Source: an uncultured Porphyromonadaceae bacterium
GTDB taxonomy: Bacteria > Bacteroidota > Bacteroidia > Bacteroidales > Muribaculaceae
NCBI GenBank assembly: GCA_947643665.1
Contig: CANRWW010000016.1
Coordinates: 1 to 59,687 of the forward strand
Reading direction: 5' to 3'
Length of the DNA: 59,687 nt
The translations under genes were made by a program, and so were the position numbers. The notes under the pieces were generated by a model, which was not told where the DNA came from, did not search any database, and saw only the letters and a list, made by a program, of their open reading frames with translations. Below are positions 28,625 to 36,959 of the stretch, one piece after another (the first letter of the stretch is position 1; every line of letters begins with the position of its first letter).

Positions 28625-28743
28625 GGGCTAAAACTGGATTAATGTGAAAATAATTGGCAAATAAAACACCGCCATCTTTACGGCGACTGGCCACATTTTG
28701 TTGTGGCATAGAGACAAAAGTACAAAAATAGTCGGTAAAAACG

Positions 28744-28773
28744 TTGAAATTCAATAAAAAAACGCTACCTTTG
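28744..28773 (+). promoter_or_regulatory. rpsA promoter
   Basis: A TTG (28744-28746) and a TACCTTTG (28766-28773) are separated by 19 bases. The leader of about 120 bases before the rpsA ATG could hold translational control, but no structure was identified. Confidence 0.7.
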
Positions 28774-28895
28774 CTGCGCTTTATTGCTCCGTGATGTCCG
28801 GCTGGCTGTGCCTATGATCGCAATATAGGGCGTAAGTCGCTTGGATATAACGGATTGAGATTATTATAAACTATATTTATTAACCATCATTTTTA

Positions 28896-30683
28896 ATGAC
28901 TGAAGAAGTTAAAACCTCTCCCATCGCAGATTTCGACTGGGATGCTTATGAGAAAGGGGAGACCAAAAGCGACAAGTCGCGTGAAGAGCTTACCCGCACT
29001 TACGACGAATCGCTGAACACCGTAAAAGACAAGGACGTAATCGAAGGTACCATCATTGCCCTCAACAAACGTGAGGCTGTGGTTAACATCGGCTACAAGT
29101 CTGACGGCATCATCCCGATGAACGAATTCCGCTACAACCCCGACATTAAGATCGGCGACGTTGTTGAGGTATTCATCGAAAACCAGGAAGACAAGAAAGG
29201 CCAGCTTATCCTGTCTCACCGCAAAGCCCGTGCGTCCCGCTCTTGGGAGCGTGTCAACCAGGCTCTGGAAAACGACGAAATCATCAAGGGTTACATCAAG
29301 TGCCGCACCAAAGGCGGCATGATCGTGGACGTGTTCGGCATCGAGGCATTCCTCCCCGGATCACAGATTGACGTGAAACCCATTCGCGATTACGATATTT
29401 TCGTTGGCAAGACCATGGAGTTCAAGGTTGTCAAAATCAACCCCGAATTCCGCAACGTGGTTGTCAGCCACAAGGCTCTTATCGAAGCCGAGCTTGAGCA
29501 GCAGAAACGTGAGATCATCGCCAAACTTGAAAAAGGCCAGGTACTTGAAGGCACTGTCAAGAATATCACTTCTTACGGCGTATTCATTGATCTCGGCGGC
29601 GTAGACGGCCTCATTCATATTACAGACCTCTCCTGGGGCCGCGTAAGCCATCCGGAAGAAGTTGTTGCGCTTGACCAGAAACTCAATGTCGTTATCCTTG
29701 ATTTTGACAACGAGAAGAAGCGCATCGCCCTCGGTCTCAAGCAGCTCCAGCCCCATCCATGGGATGCTCTCGCTGCTGACATCAAGGTCGGCGACAAGGT
29801 TAAAGGCCGCGTAGTGGTTATGGCCGATTACGGAGCATTCGTAGAAGTGGCTCCCGGTGTGGAAGGTCTTATCCACGTAAGCGAAATGAGCTGGAGCCAG
29901 CATCTCCGTTCCGCACAGGACTTCCTGAAAGTAGGTGACGAGGTAGAGGCTGTAGTACTCACACTTGACCGCGAAGAACGCAAGATGAGCCTTGGCCTCA
30001 AGCAGCTCAAGCAGGATCCGTGGGAAGACATTGAAGTTAAATATCCCGTTGGCTCACAGCATACCGCACGTGTGCGTAACTTCACAAACTTCGGTGTATT
30101 CGTTGAAATCGAAGAGGGCGTGGACGGCCTTATCCATATCTCGGACCTCTCTTGGACCAAGAAAGTTAAACACCCGTCTGAATTTACACAGATCGGTGCC
30201 GACATACAGGTTGTGGTTCTCGAAATCGACAAGGAGAACCGTCGTCTCAGCCTCGGCCACAAGCAGCTTGAAGAGAACCCATGGGATGTATTTGAGACCA
30301 TCTTCACTGTAGGTTCGGTACATCAGGGCACAATCATCGAAATGCTTGACAAGGGTGCTGTTGTCGCACTTCCTTACGGTGTAGAGGGCTTCGCAACTCC
30401 CAAGCATCTCGTTAAGGAAGATGGCTCGCAGGCTAAAGTTGAAGAAAAACTTGACTTCAAAGTTATTGAGTTCAACAAAGACAGCAAGCGTATCATCCTT
30501 AGCCACAGCCGCATCTTCGAAGATGAAGCTAAGGCAGAGAAAGCAGAAGCACGCAAGGCAGCAAAACGTCAGCCCCGCAAGGCTGAGGAGGCTCCTGCTC
30601 TCACAACCCCTGTAGAGAAAACAACTCTCGGTGATATCGAGGCTCTCGCAGCCCTCAAGGAGAAACTCTCCGGCAAGGCATAA
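28896..30683 (+). CDS. rpsA: 30S ribosomal protein S1
   Basis: Binds mRNA on the small subunit and helps load it, which matters in Bacteroidetes because they make little use of Shine-Dalgarno pairing. The 595-residue protein has about six S1 (OB-fold) repeats. They show the usual signatures VEGTIIALNKREAVVNIG, GTVKNITSYGVFIDLGGVDG, ADYGAFVEVAPGVEGLIHVSEMSW and NFTNFGVFVEIEEGVDGLIH. A charged Lys/Ala-rich stretch (about 540-575) precedes the C-terminus. Codon use is strongly biased, as expected for an abundant protein. It has its own promoter and a strong terminator at 30711-30747. The divergent neighbour is a secreted protein with no functional link. Confidence 0.98.
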   Translation: MTEEVKTSPIADFDWDAYEKGETKSDKSREELTRTYDESLNTVKDKDVIEGTIIALNKREAVVNIGYKSDGIIPMNEFRYNPDIKIGDVVEVFIENQEDKKGQLILSHRKARASRSWERVNQALENDEIIKGYIKCRTKGGMIVDVFGIEAFLPGSQIDVKPIRDYDIFVGKTMEFKVVKINPEFRNVVVSHKALIEAELEQQKREIIAKLEKGQVLEGTVKNITSYGVFIDLGGVDGLIHITDLSWGRVSHPEEVVALDQKLNVVILDFDNEKKRIALGLKQLQPHPWDALAADIKVGDKVKGRVVVMADYGAFVEVAPGVEGLIHVSEMSWSQHLRSAQDFLKVGDEVEAVVLTLDREERKMSLGLKQLKQDPWEDIEVKYPVGSQHTARVRNFTNFGVFVEIEEGVDGLIHISDLSWTKKVKHPSEFTQIGADIQVVVLEIDKENRRLSLGHKQLEENPWDVFETIFTVGSVHQGTIIEMLDKGAVVALPYGVEGFATPKHLVKEDGSQAKVEEKLDFKVIEFNKDSKRIILSHSRIFEDEAKAEKAEARKAAKRQPRKAEEAPALTTPVEKTTLGDIEALAALKEKLSGKA

Positions 30684-30710
30684 CAGAGTTATCATCATCT
30701 AAATAATATA

Positions 30711-30747
30711 AAACCGCACGAAGCTGTAGGCTTCGTGCGGTTTTATA
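30711..30747 (+). terminator. rpsA terminator
   Basis: AAACCGCACGAAGC (30711-30724) pairs perfectly with GCTTCGTGCGGTTT (30730-30743) around a TGTAG loop and is followed by T's. Confidence 0.9.
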
Positions 30748-30941
30748 TTTGCTGGCAGTTTACTGTTTGTTTCCTACCGTTTTTTCGGGTGCATGCACTT
30801 TCCCATGTAATTTTTTGATAGCAGAAAGAATCCAGGGTTGTCACCTGATTTAATGCTTTTGGGTTATAGAAACGGCCATTTTGGAATGCGTAAATTTATT
30901 GCGGTATAATGTTGACGGAGACGTTGCAGGTATAAAAATAC

Positions 30942-30984
30942 GACAAGGCTGTGCAGCGCTAATTGTGAACTGCACAGCCTTGTC
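30942..30984 (-). terminator. Terminator of the TlpA-like gene
   Basis: A perfect 15-bp stem, GACAAGGCTGTGCAG / CTGCACAGCCTTGTC, is followed on the minus strand by ATTTTTAT. Confidence 0.85.
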
Positions 30985-31020
30985 AAGCTGTTATCTCTCT
31001 GGATTTCCGCTATCTGCGGA

Positions 31021-32049
31021 TTATTTGAGATGTTTTGCGAGGGTGGTGAGTATCTGCTCGCCATGCAGGTCGCGGGCTAGGATAGTGCCGTCGGGGCCAA
31101 ACAGGATTATGCATGGGATGCCGGAAATGCCGTAGAGGTTCGTTGTGGCTTCGGTGCCGTTTACCCATATAGGCCATGTCAGTCCCATGTCGGTGGCGGC
31201 TTTGAGGGAGTTGGCGGGCTCGTCCCATACGGCCACACCTACAATCTTCAGGTTTTTGCCTTCAAATTCTTTCTGTGCTTTTCTTATATATCGCATCTCT
31301 TTGCGGCAAGGCATGCACCATGAAGCCCAGAAATCTACAAGAACGTAATCGCCATGTCCAACGAGCTCGCTCAGTTTATGGCTTGTGCCGTCATAAGATA
31401 CCTCGAAGTCGGTGAATTTTTTTCCTGGTTGAGTGGCTTTCAGGTTCCGCTGGCGGAAAAGTTGCTCGTTGACTTTCTGGTATTTGGTAATATCGGGATA
31501 ATCTCGTGCGAGTACTTCAAGGTCAGTAGACAGCCAGTTGGCTCCGAAAGATACGATGTAATACAGTCCAAGCGGGTTCTTTATATTTGTCTTGGTGTTC
31601 CGTAATATCAATTCATGGAGCTGCTCATTAAGTACATCTCCCATGGCATTGTCCTGCTGGTTTTGGGAACGGTATACTTTCTGGTTCAGTTCGTTTATGA
31701 AAGCGTTGAGGTCGTCGTTGAGTCCTCCGTTTATTTCGGTGGCTTTTAACGGGCCATTCTCGTCTGTCACGTTCATGGTCACATTGGCTCCACCTACTAT
31801 AAGCCATGCCACCTCTGTTTCTCCAATCTGGAGTGCTCCCAGATATTGGTTTGTGCCGTCGTTGGGGAAGATTGCTTTCCCGTCTTTTACGGCTACTGAA
31901 TCCACCGGTTGCCCCGTATCAACATCAGACAGTACCGCCATTTTCCCGTTGAGTGATGCGGGAAGGTTTACTGTCGTTGAGTATTCTGCTCCCCATAATG
32001 CGGCGGGCATAATTGCCGCGATGGTTAATATGTTTCTGAGTATATTCAT
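31021..32049 (-). CDS. TlpA-like thiol-disulfide oxidoreductase with DUF4369 domain
   Basis: An exported thioredoxin-fold protein of 342 residues. The signal sequence (MNILRNILTIAAIMPAALWGA) has no clear lipobox. A beta-rich DUF4369-type domain occupies about 22-110 and a helical linker 115-200. A TlpA/AhpC-TSA domain runs from about 205 (GKKFTDFEVSYDG), with the redox centre WASWCMPCRKEM near 240-251 and the cis-Pro loop GISGIPCIILFGPDG near 312. Family members act in periplasmic disulfide reduction or cytochrome maturation, but in Bacteroidetes many are tied to cell-surface metabolism and their partners are unknown. It is divergent from the DUF4199 gene, so it is likely monocistronic. An extra Cys follows the cis-Pro in GIPCII. 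Confidence 0.9.
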   Translation of the reverse strand: MNILRNILTIAAIMPAALWGAEYSTTVNLPASLNGKMAVLSDVDTGQPVDSVAVKDGKAIFPNDGTNQYLGALQIGETEVAWLIVGGANVTMNVTDENGPLKATEINGGLNDDLNAFINELNQKVYRSQNQQDNAMGDVLNEQLHELILRNTKTNIKNPLGLYYIVSFGANWLSTDLEVLARDYPDITKYQKVNEQLFRQRNLKATQPGKKFTDFEVSYDGTSHKLSELVGHGDYVLVDFWASWCMPCRKEMRYIRKAQKEFEGKNLKIVGVAVWDEPANSLKAATDMGLTWPIWVNGTEATTNLYGISGIPCIILFGPDGTILARDLHGEQILTTLAKHLK

Positions 32050-32142
32050 ATTGTAAATATGTTTGGTTATGGATTGATGCGTAAAGGTAATATTTTTTGT
32101 ACGATATATAAAATAGTTGGCCGTCTAAAAATGGTTAAGCTC

Positions 32143-32173
32143 TTTGCCGTACGATGTTTTTTTTCTACTTTTG
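32143..32173 (+). promoter_or_regulatory. Promoter of the DUF4199 operon, likely giving a leaderless mRNA
   Basis: A TTTG (32143-32146) and a TACTTTTG (32166-32173) are separated by 19 bases. The -7 box ends only five bases before the chosen ATG (32179), so transcription probably begins at or next to the start codon. Confidence 0.72.
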
Positions 32174-32178
32174 CATTG

Positions 32179-32745
32179 ATGGAACAGAACAGGCAGTCTG
32201 CCCCCAAAGGGAAAATCAAGAATATTTATGCGCGTGGAGCCGACGACGGAGCCTTGATGGGGCTGTATTTTGTTGTGCTTTTCGTGTTTATGGTGCTTTC
32301 CCCGTCGGTCTCTTTTGCCGGATTGGCAGGTATGTCAATGATACTTGGTGTGCCTTTCCTATTGTATTATTTTTTGAGGCGCACTCATCGCTGTGCTCAT
32401 GGGATGACAGTGTTTTCTGCGCTCTGGATGCAGGGGATCACAACCTTTGCTTGCGGTGCGTTGATCTTCGGATTCGCATCGTTTGTTTATCTTAAGTGGA
32501 TTGATCCGGGCTTTATACGCTCTATGCTGGAGATGGCTGTGGGATATTATCAAGACCTCCCGGATTCAGACGGGCAATATGCTATGATGGCTGATGATCT
32601 CAGTATTATTTTGAAAAACAATGCTGTTCCGTCGGCGCCCGCGATAGTGATAGCTTGGATGTGGCTGATAGTGTTCAGTGGCTCGTTGCTGTCAATGCTA
32701 GTGGCTGCTGTGGTGAAAATGCGTAAAGTCCCTTCGCGCAGATAA
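32179..32745 (+). CDS. DUF4199 family membrane protein
   Basis: A 188-residue inner-membrane protein of the DUF4199 family, function unknown. The frame is open for 40 codons further upstream, but that stretch spans the promoter. The ATG at 32179, beginning MEQNRQSAPKGK, gives the usual DUF4199 N-terminus. About four or five hydrophobic segments are visible (roughly 28-50, 53-70, 80-105 and 155-180), with a short hydrophilic loop between (110-150). It begins an operon with a GT2 glycosyltransferase (18-base gap) and two DUF proteins. DUF4199-GT2 neighbours are common in Bacteroidetes and suggest a role with lipid-linked sugar transfer, but this is inference. Confidence 0.8.
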   Translation: MEQNRQSAPKGKIKNIYARGADDGALMGLYFVVLFVFMVLSPSVSFAGLAGMSMILGVPFLLYYFLRRTHRCAHGMTVFSALWMQGITTFACGALIFGFASFVYLKWIDPGFIRSMLEMAVGYYQDLPDSDGQYAMMADDLSIILKNNAVPSAPAIVIAWMWLIVFSGSLLSMLVAAVVKMRKVPSRR

Positions 32746-32763
32746 AACTTTATTGACTGAAAG

Positions 32764-33732
32764 ATGGATATATCAGTAATAGTGCCGTTATACAACGAGG
32801 CCGAATCGCTTCCTGAGCTGGAGGCGTGGATAGAGCGCGTGATGAAAGCCAATGGCTTCAGTTATGAGGTGATTTTTGTCAATGACGGCTCTACCGATGA
32901 TTCATGGAAAGTGATTGGGCAGCTTGCAGCAGCAAATCCGGCTGTAAAGGGTGTGGGCTTCCGTCGCAACTACGGCAAAAGTCCGGCTCTCAATACAGGA
33001 TTCCGCCGTGCCAAGGGAGATGTTGTAATAACGATGGATGCGGATTTGCAGGATTCTCCTGATGAGATCCCGGAATTATACCGCATGATTAAAGAGGAGG
33101 GATATGATCTTGTAAGCGGATGGAAACAGAAGCGTTATGATCCGTTGTCGAAAACCATACCTACCAAACTATTCAACGCTACGGCACGCAAAGTAAGCGG
33201 CATAAAGAATCTGCATGATTTCAATTGCGGTTTGAAGGCATATCGTAATAAAGTCGTCAAGCGGATAGAGGTGTATGGCGATATGCACCGTTATATACCG
33301 TATCTTGCCAAGAACGCAGGTTTTACACATATCGGTGAGAAGATAGTAAAGCATCAGGCAAGAAAGTATGGCAAAACAAAGTTCGGGCTTGACCGCTTTG
33401 TAAACGGATATCTTGATCTTGCCACACTTTGGTTTACAAACAAATTCGGGGTCAAGCCCATGCATTTTTTCGGCTTGCTCGGATCGCTGATGTTTTTGCT
33501 TGGGCTTATGTCTGTGATCATTGTTGGAGCTACAAAGCTATATGCGATGCATACCGGAGGGCACTATACATTAGTCACAAATTCGCCATATTTCTATATC
33601 GCCCTTACAATGATGATGCTTGGCACCCAGTTGTTCCTTACCGGATTTATCGGGGAACTGGTAGTGCGCAATTCACCCAGGCGCAATGAGTATGAAATTG
33701 AAGAGGAGATCGGTGAGGATACAGATGTTTGA
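32764..33732 (+). CDS. Membrane-anchored family 2 glycosyltransferase (DPM1/GtrB-like)
   Basis: Transfers a sugar from a nucleotide donor, most likely to a polyprenyl phosphate carrier, at the cytoplasmic face of the inner membrane (family knowledge). The 322-residue protein starts with the GT2 Rossmann-like motif DISVIVPLYNEAESLP, has VNDGSTDDSW (about 39-48), the metal-binding MDADLQD near 90-96, and the QxxRxxG-type GRYGKTKFG region. It ends with two membrane segments (about 235-260 and 280-300). The donor sugar is unknown. It is the second gene of the DUF4199 operon and overlaps the next start by eight bases. Confidence 0.92.
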   Translation: MDISVIVPLYNEAESLPELEAWIERVMKANGFSYEVIFVNDGSTDDSWKVIGQLAAANPAVKGVGFRRNYGKSPALNTGFRRAKGDVVITMDADLQDSPDEIPELYRMIKEEGYDLVSGWKQKRYDPLSKTIPTKLFNATARKVSGIKNLHDFNCGLKAYRNKVVKRIEVYGDMHRYIPYLAKNAGFTHIGEKIVKHQARKYGKTKFGLDRFVNGYLDLATLWFTNKFGVKPMHFFGLLGSLMFLLGLMSVIIVGATKLYAMHTGGHYTLVTNSPYFYIALTMMMLGTQLFLTGFIGELVVRNSPRRNEYEIEEEIGEDTDV

Positions 33733-34333
33733 ACGTTATAAGACAAAACTTCTGGCCCGGAAGGCTCGCATGTGCGGCGGTCTCCATCACATAGTGTGGG
33801 GGATATCAGGTTTTGTGTGCGCTTCTGTTATGGCTTGCCTGTTTCATGGGTGCAATACCGACGGGTGCACCGACAACCGCAGCGCCTTGCCGCTTATGGC
33901 ATTTTATTCTTCATCCACAGATGCCCCTATGGTGCTTGATTCCATAGGCGTCGGTGGTGTGGATGCTCCTGCGGATTCACTGTTGGTATATCCGGGGCAG
34001 AGCGCGATGTCTACATACCTTCCGTTTCGTTTCGAGAAAAATTCAACTTCATTCTTCTTGCATTACGCGTATCCCCAGCAGGGGCTTGATGATCCGCGTT
34101 TCAACGACACGATCACATTCCACTATACCTCTTCTCCCTATTTCGCTTCTGAAGAGTGTGGCGCATATTATATATATACGATAAAAAAGGTCAACTATAC
34201 GCGCCACCTCATAGCTTCAGTGGCAGTGACAGATTCGGCGATAACGAATGTGGAGATGGAGCGCATACGTGTATATTTCCGCACGTCTGAGGCTGATGCG
34301 TCAGCCATAGGAAAGGAGGGGGATAGACCATGA
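33725..34333 (+). CDS. DUF6452-like exported protein
   Basis: An exported protein of about 200 residues resembling DUF6452, a Bacteroidetes family of unknown function. From the ATG at 33725, which overlaps the end of the glycosyltransferase gene by eight bases, there is a basic N-terminus followed by a hydrophobic stretch ending in cysteines (FVCASVMACLFHGC). This could be a lipoprotein signal, though not a classical lipobox. A start at 33770 (MCGG) would also work. The body is a beta-rich domain with conserved-looking CTDNRSALPLMAFYS near the N-terminus. Its stop overlaps the next ATG (ATGA), so the two are translationally coupled, as expected of the DUF6452-DUF6048 pair. Confidence 0.7.
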   Translation: MFERYKTKLLARKARMCGGLHHIVWGISGFVCASVMACLFHGCNTDGCTDNRSALPLMAFYSSSTDAPMVLDSIGVGGVDAPADSLLVYPGQSAMSTYLPFRFEKNSTSFFLHYAYPQQGLDDPRFNDTITFHYTSSPYFASEECGAYYIYTIKKVNYTRHLIASVAVTDSAITNVEMERIRVYFRTSEADASAIGKEGDRP

Positions 34334-35223
34334 AATTCGCGGCGTATATCATCTCGGTATGTATGGCGCTTACAGTCCTGGCTGCCCCCCGGCTTTCGGC
34401 ACAGAGGCGCATCAATCCTGTCCAGAACGCGTCAAAAGAGCTTCAGGGCAAAAATGAGCGTCGTCAGGAGGGGGATACCATAGATATTGATAAAATCAAG
34501 CAGATACATGACGGGCAAGGCAATGTGGTGCTTGTAGATACTGTATCGGGTAAGGAATTGCCGGATTCCGTGGCCAACGGCTTGATTCCAGGTGGCAAAG
34601 TTCCTAAAATGATCCAGCCGCTGTTTCATTCGGTTTCTGTAAGTGTGGACGTATGGGATCCGCTTATGCGTGCTTTCGGCCAGCATTACGGTCTTGTGGA
34701 GTTTTCCGCCGATTTGAATCTGCATAACCGCTATGTACCTGTAGTGGAAGTTGGTCTCGGTCAGACGGATTATACGCCAGAGGATAACAATTACACCTTT
34801 CGTGTGCCTGTCACACCATATTTCCGTATAGGTTGCAATTATAATTTTCTGTACAACAGCAATCCGGACTATCTGGTAATGGCAGGGGTGCGTTTCGGGT
34901 TCACGAGATTCAATTACGAAGTCGGTAATGTGACTCTCAACTCGGATTACTGGGGCGAAAGCACAGAGTTCGATCTGCCGCGCCAGACTTGTTCATTCAG
35001 TTACATGCAGTTGGTTTTCGGGTTGCGTATCAAAGTTTTCGGGCCGGTCTCAATGGGATGGTACCTGCGCTATAAGGCTAAACTGCATGAGTCCAAGGAC
35101 AACTATGGGAAACCATGGTATATACCCGGGTTCGGCTCCCGGAAAGGAGCCATCACCGGATCATTCTATGTGGCCTATACCATTCCGCTTCACAAGAAGG
35201 AGATGGAACCGGTAGTAGAGTGA
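34330..35223 (+). CDS. DUF6048-like outer-membrane protein
   Basis: A 297-residue protein of the DUF6048 type, probably a small outer-membrane beta-barrel. The signal peptide is MKFAAYIISVCMALTVLAAPRLSA. A polar, charged linker (about 25-100) leads to alternating strands rich in aromatic residues (about 105-290), with an aromatic-alternating pattern typical of barrel strands. The function is unknown. It is the last gene of the DUF4199 operon, with a four-base overlap with the gene before it, and may work with the DUF6452-like partner at the outer membrane. No terminator was recognised after it. Confidence 0.72.
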   Translation: MKFAAYIISVCMALTVLAAPRLSAQRRINPVQNASKELQGKNERRQEGDTIDIDKIKQIHDGQGNVVLVDTVSGKELPDSVANGLIPGGKVPKMIQPLFHSVSVSVDVWDPLMRAFGQHYGLVEFSADLNLHNRYVPVVEVGLGQTDYTPEDNNYTFRVPVTPYFRIGCNYNFLYNSNPDYLVMAGVRFGFTRFNYEVGNVTLNSDYWGESTEFDLPRQTCSFSYMQLVFGLRIKVFGPVSMGWYLRYKAKLHESKDNYGKPWYIPGFGSRKGAITGSFYVAYTIPLHKKEMEPVVE

Positions 35224-35229
35224 ACCTGG

Positions 35230-35345
35230 GAAAGTAATCAGAGAGCCACAGATCTTCTGAATTTCTATTTCCCTGATTTCCCAATTTCCCGTTTACAAAA
35301 ACAATAGCATTCTTGCTTGGCTTCTTATGCTCTAATTTCTAACTT
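35230..35345. repeat. Degenerate TTTCTAATTTC-type intergenic repeat
   Basis: The 137-base gap before rpiB holds an ATCAGAG motif, a pyrimidine-rich block ending TTTCCCTGATTTCCC, and TTCTAAC tandems at the end. The block at 35249-35290 resembles that at 43016-43053. Its role is unknown. Confidence 0.4.
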
Positions 35346-35360
35346 CTAACTTCTAAACAT

Positions 35361-35789
35361 ATGATAGCAATTTGCAGTGACCATGCCGGTTACGAATTAA
35401 AATCGATTCTTGAAGGATATCTTGAGGCAAACAATATGGAGTTTGAAGACTTCGGCACGTTCAGCTCCGATAGCTGTGATTACCCTGATTTTGCCCATCT
35501 TTGTGCCAATGCGGTGGAAGAGGGGAAATGCTATCCCGGAATTGCCATGTGCGGGTCTGGGAATGGCATAAATATGACATTGAACAAGCACCAGGGGATA
35601 AGGGCGGCACTTTGCTGGTCTCCGGAGATAGCATCGCTTGCGCGTAAGCATAATGATGCGAATGTACTGGTGCTTCCGGCGCGTTTCATCGCTCCTGAAG
35701 AAGCGATAAAAATTGTAGACACATTCCTGTCAACAGCTTTCGAAGGTGGACGCCATCTGCGTAGAATTGAAAAAATACCTGTGAAATAA
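35361..35789 (+). CDS. rpiB: Ribose 5-phosphate isomerase B
   Basis: Interconverts ribulose 5-phosphate and ribose 5-phosphate in the non-oxidative pentose phosphate pathway. The 142-residue protein is of normal RpiB length. It carries the N-terminal SDHAGYELK phosphate-binding segment, the catalytic-cysteine motif MCGSGNGINM (about 64-73), and NVLVLPARF near 99-107. Some LacAB-family isomerases look similar, but the CGSGNG arrangement fits RpiB. The ATG at 35361 lies in a gap of low-complexity repeats; no consensus promoter was found there. It stands alone and has no obvious link to the DUF6048 operon to its left. Confidence 0.95.
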   Translation: MIAICSDHAGYELKSILEGYLEANNMEFEDFGTFSSDSCDYPDFAHLCANAVEEGKCYPGIAMCGSGNGINMTLNKHQGIRAALCWSPEIASLARKHNDANVLVLPARFIAPEEAIKIVDTFLSTAFEGGRHLRRIEKIPVK

Positions 35790-35918
35790 AACTCTTTCCA
35801 GTTATACGAGCGCACCTTTTGTCATAGTTCTACTTAAAAGATGTTATCTGTGGGAACTATCCAGGAAATAAGTATGTTTTCATTTCGAGACATTAATCGA
35901 AACTAAAAACTTACTATT

Positions 35919-36299
35919 ATGGATAAGATTCAGAAAGATCAGGCTATGGCAGGTGCAGCGGCAGGAGCTGCGAAAGTGGCTGCCAAAGTAAGCGCGAAAG
36001 CCACAAAAGTTGCAGCTGAAGCCGAGGCAAAGGCTATAAAAGACAAAGCTGCGGATGCACTGTCTGATGCAAAAGACCGTGCAGCGGATGTTGTCGCAAC
36101 GGCAAAGGATAAAGCAGGTGACTTGAAAGACAAAGCCGGTGATATCGCCCACAAAGCGGCTGACAAAGCCGGCGATATAAAGGATGCTGCTTTGGAAAAG
36201 GGATCCTCAATACTTGATAAAGTGAAGGATTTCGCCGCAGACAAACTTGAGTCCGGTGCTAAGGCTGTCGGTAATATAGCCGACAAGTTACGCGACTGA
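35919..36299 (+). CDS. Ala/Lys-rich LEA-like or H1-like protein
   Basis: A 126-residue, highly polar protein with no signal peptide and no cysteine. It is dominated by Ala, Lys and Asp in amphipathic repeats: KVAAKVSAKATKVAAEAEAK (20-40), then AKDKAGDLK, DKAGDIAHKA and DKAGDIKDA near 65-95, and a C-terminal ADKLESGAK segment. The 11-residue-like periodicity resembles LEA and YtxH-like stress proteins; histone-H1-like DNA binding is an alternative. The function is unknown. A weak promoter (TTTG 35818-35821 and TATCTGTG 35845-35852, spacing 23) precedes it. The adjacent ferritin gene, in the opposite orientation, makes a stress role plausible (inference). Confidence 0.65.
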   Translation: MDKIQKDQAMAGAAAGAAKVAAKVSAKATKVAAEAEAKAIKDKAADALSDAKDRAADVVATAKDKAGDLKDKAGDIAHKAADKAGDIKDAALEKGSSILDKVKDFAADKLESGAKAVGNIADKLRD

Positions 36300-36308
36300 C
36301 AGACACTG

Positions 36309-36374
36309 ACATAAATTCCGCTCCCGGAACGACGGCGTTGTTTAAGCGCCGATTTCCGGGAGCGGAATTTATGT
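36309..36374. terminator. Long perfect hairpin between convergent genes
   Basis: A perfect 21-bp stem (36309-36329 with 36354-36374) encloses an inner GGCG/CGCC stem. The flanks are AT-rich (ATTTAT) on both sides, so it is likely a bidirectional terminator for the LEA-like and ferritin genes, although T-tracts are weak. Confidence 0.7.
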
Positions 36375-36389
36375 TGGTGCCAGTTGCTG

Positions 36390-36911
36390 TTATGCCTTGG
36401 CGGCAAGAGGTGCGGGAGTGGTATATGCACGGCTGGCAAGCTCTTTGTCAAGCATATATAGTCCGTAACCGTTGTCGCCGATTTTTTCAAGGGCGTCAAT
36501 ATACTCGCGTGCGGTTTCCTCCTCCTCTACCTGCTCCTTGATGAACCACTGGAGCATGTTCTGGGTAGCGTAGTCATGTTCGTCGGTAGCTATGGCGTAT
36601 ATTTCGTTTATGAGCGCTGTCACTTTCCGTTCATGTGCAAGGGTGGCTTTGAAAGCTGCCAGCGGGGATTCCCATTCGGTGTCAACGGCCGCGATGGGTT
36701 CAAGTGTGACTTTGCCGTCACGGGAGTTCACATAGTTCATGAAGATAGTGGCATGGTCCTGCTCCTCCTTGAACTGGATCATGAACCAGTTGGCTATGCC
36801 GGAATAACCTTTGTGGGCAAAGTGCATGGACATTGAAAGATAGAGGTATGCCGACCAGAATTCAGCATTTATCTGGGCATTTAGGGCCTTTTCAACTTCT
36901 TTGTTAAGCAT
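36390..36911 (-). CDS. ftnA: Ferritin
   Basis: Stores iron as ferric oxide inside a 24-subunit shell and oxidises Fe2+ at a di-iron site. The 173-residue protein is a typical bacterial non-heme ferritin. Visible are the N-terminal helix with the ferroxidase glutamate (QINAEFWSAYLYLSM), the EEQDHA motif of the second helix (near 50-55), and WFIKEQVEEEETA (about 120-132). The C-terminal tail (TTPAPLAAKA) is slightly longer than in E. coli FtnA. It lies 48 bases downstream of a small barrel-protein gene on the same strand, so the two may be cotranscribed from the promoter at 37555-37586. Confidence 0.96.
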   Translation of the reverse strand: MLNKEVEKALNAQINAEFWSAYLYLSMSMHFAHKGYSGIANWFMIQFKEEQDHATIFMNYVNSRDGKVTLEPIAAVDTEWESPLAAFKATLAHERKVTALINEIYAIATDEHDYATQNMLQWFIKEQVEEEETAREYIDALEKIGDNGYGLYMLDKELASRAYTTPAPLAAKA

Positions 36912-36959
36912 AGGATGTTAGGGTTAATGGTTGTTATTGATTGTTGTTGTGTCTTGTGG

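Larger units (their letters stand above)
30684..31020. other. Intergenic region holding two terminators
   Basis: This 337-base gap lies between convergent genes. It contains the rpsA terminator (30711-30747) and a terminator for the leftward TlpA-like gene (30942-30984). The middle, 30750-30935, shows no gene or repeat that I can recognise. Confidence 0.7.

Noticed and set aside
30054-30698. A 214-codon open frame on the minus strand across rpsA
   Set aside because: Antisense shadow of the S1 domains, with no start context and no protein-like features.
35321-35357. CRISPR array or microsatellite in TTCTAAC tandems
   Set aside because: Only two or three short units occur, without spacers of even length or cas genes.
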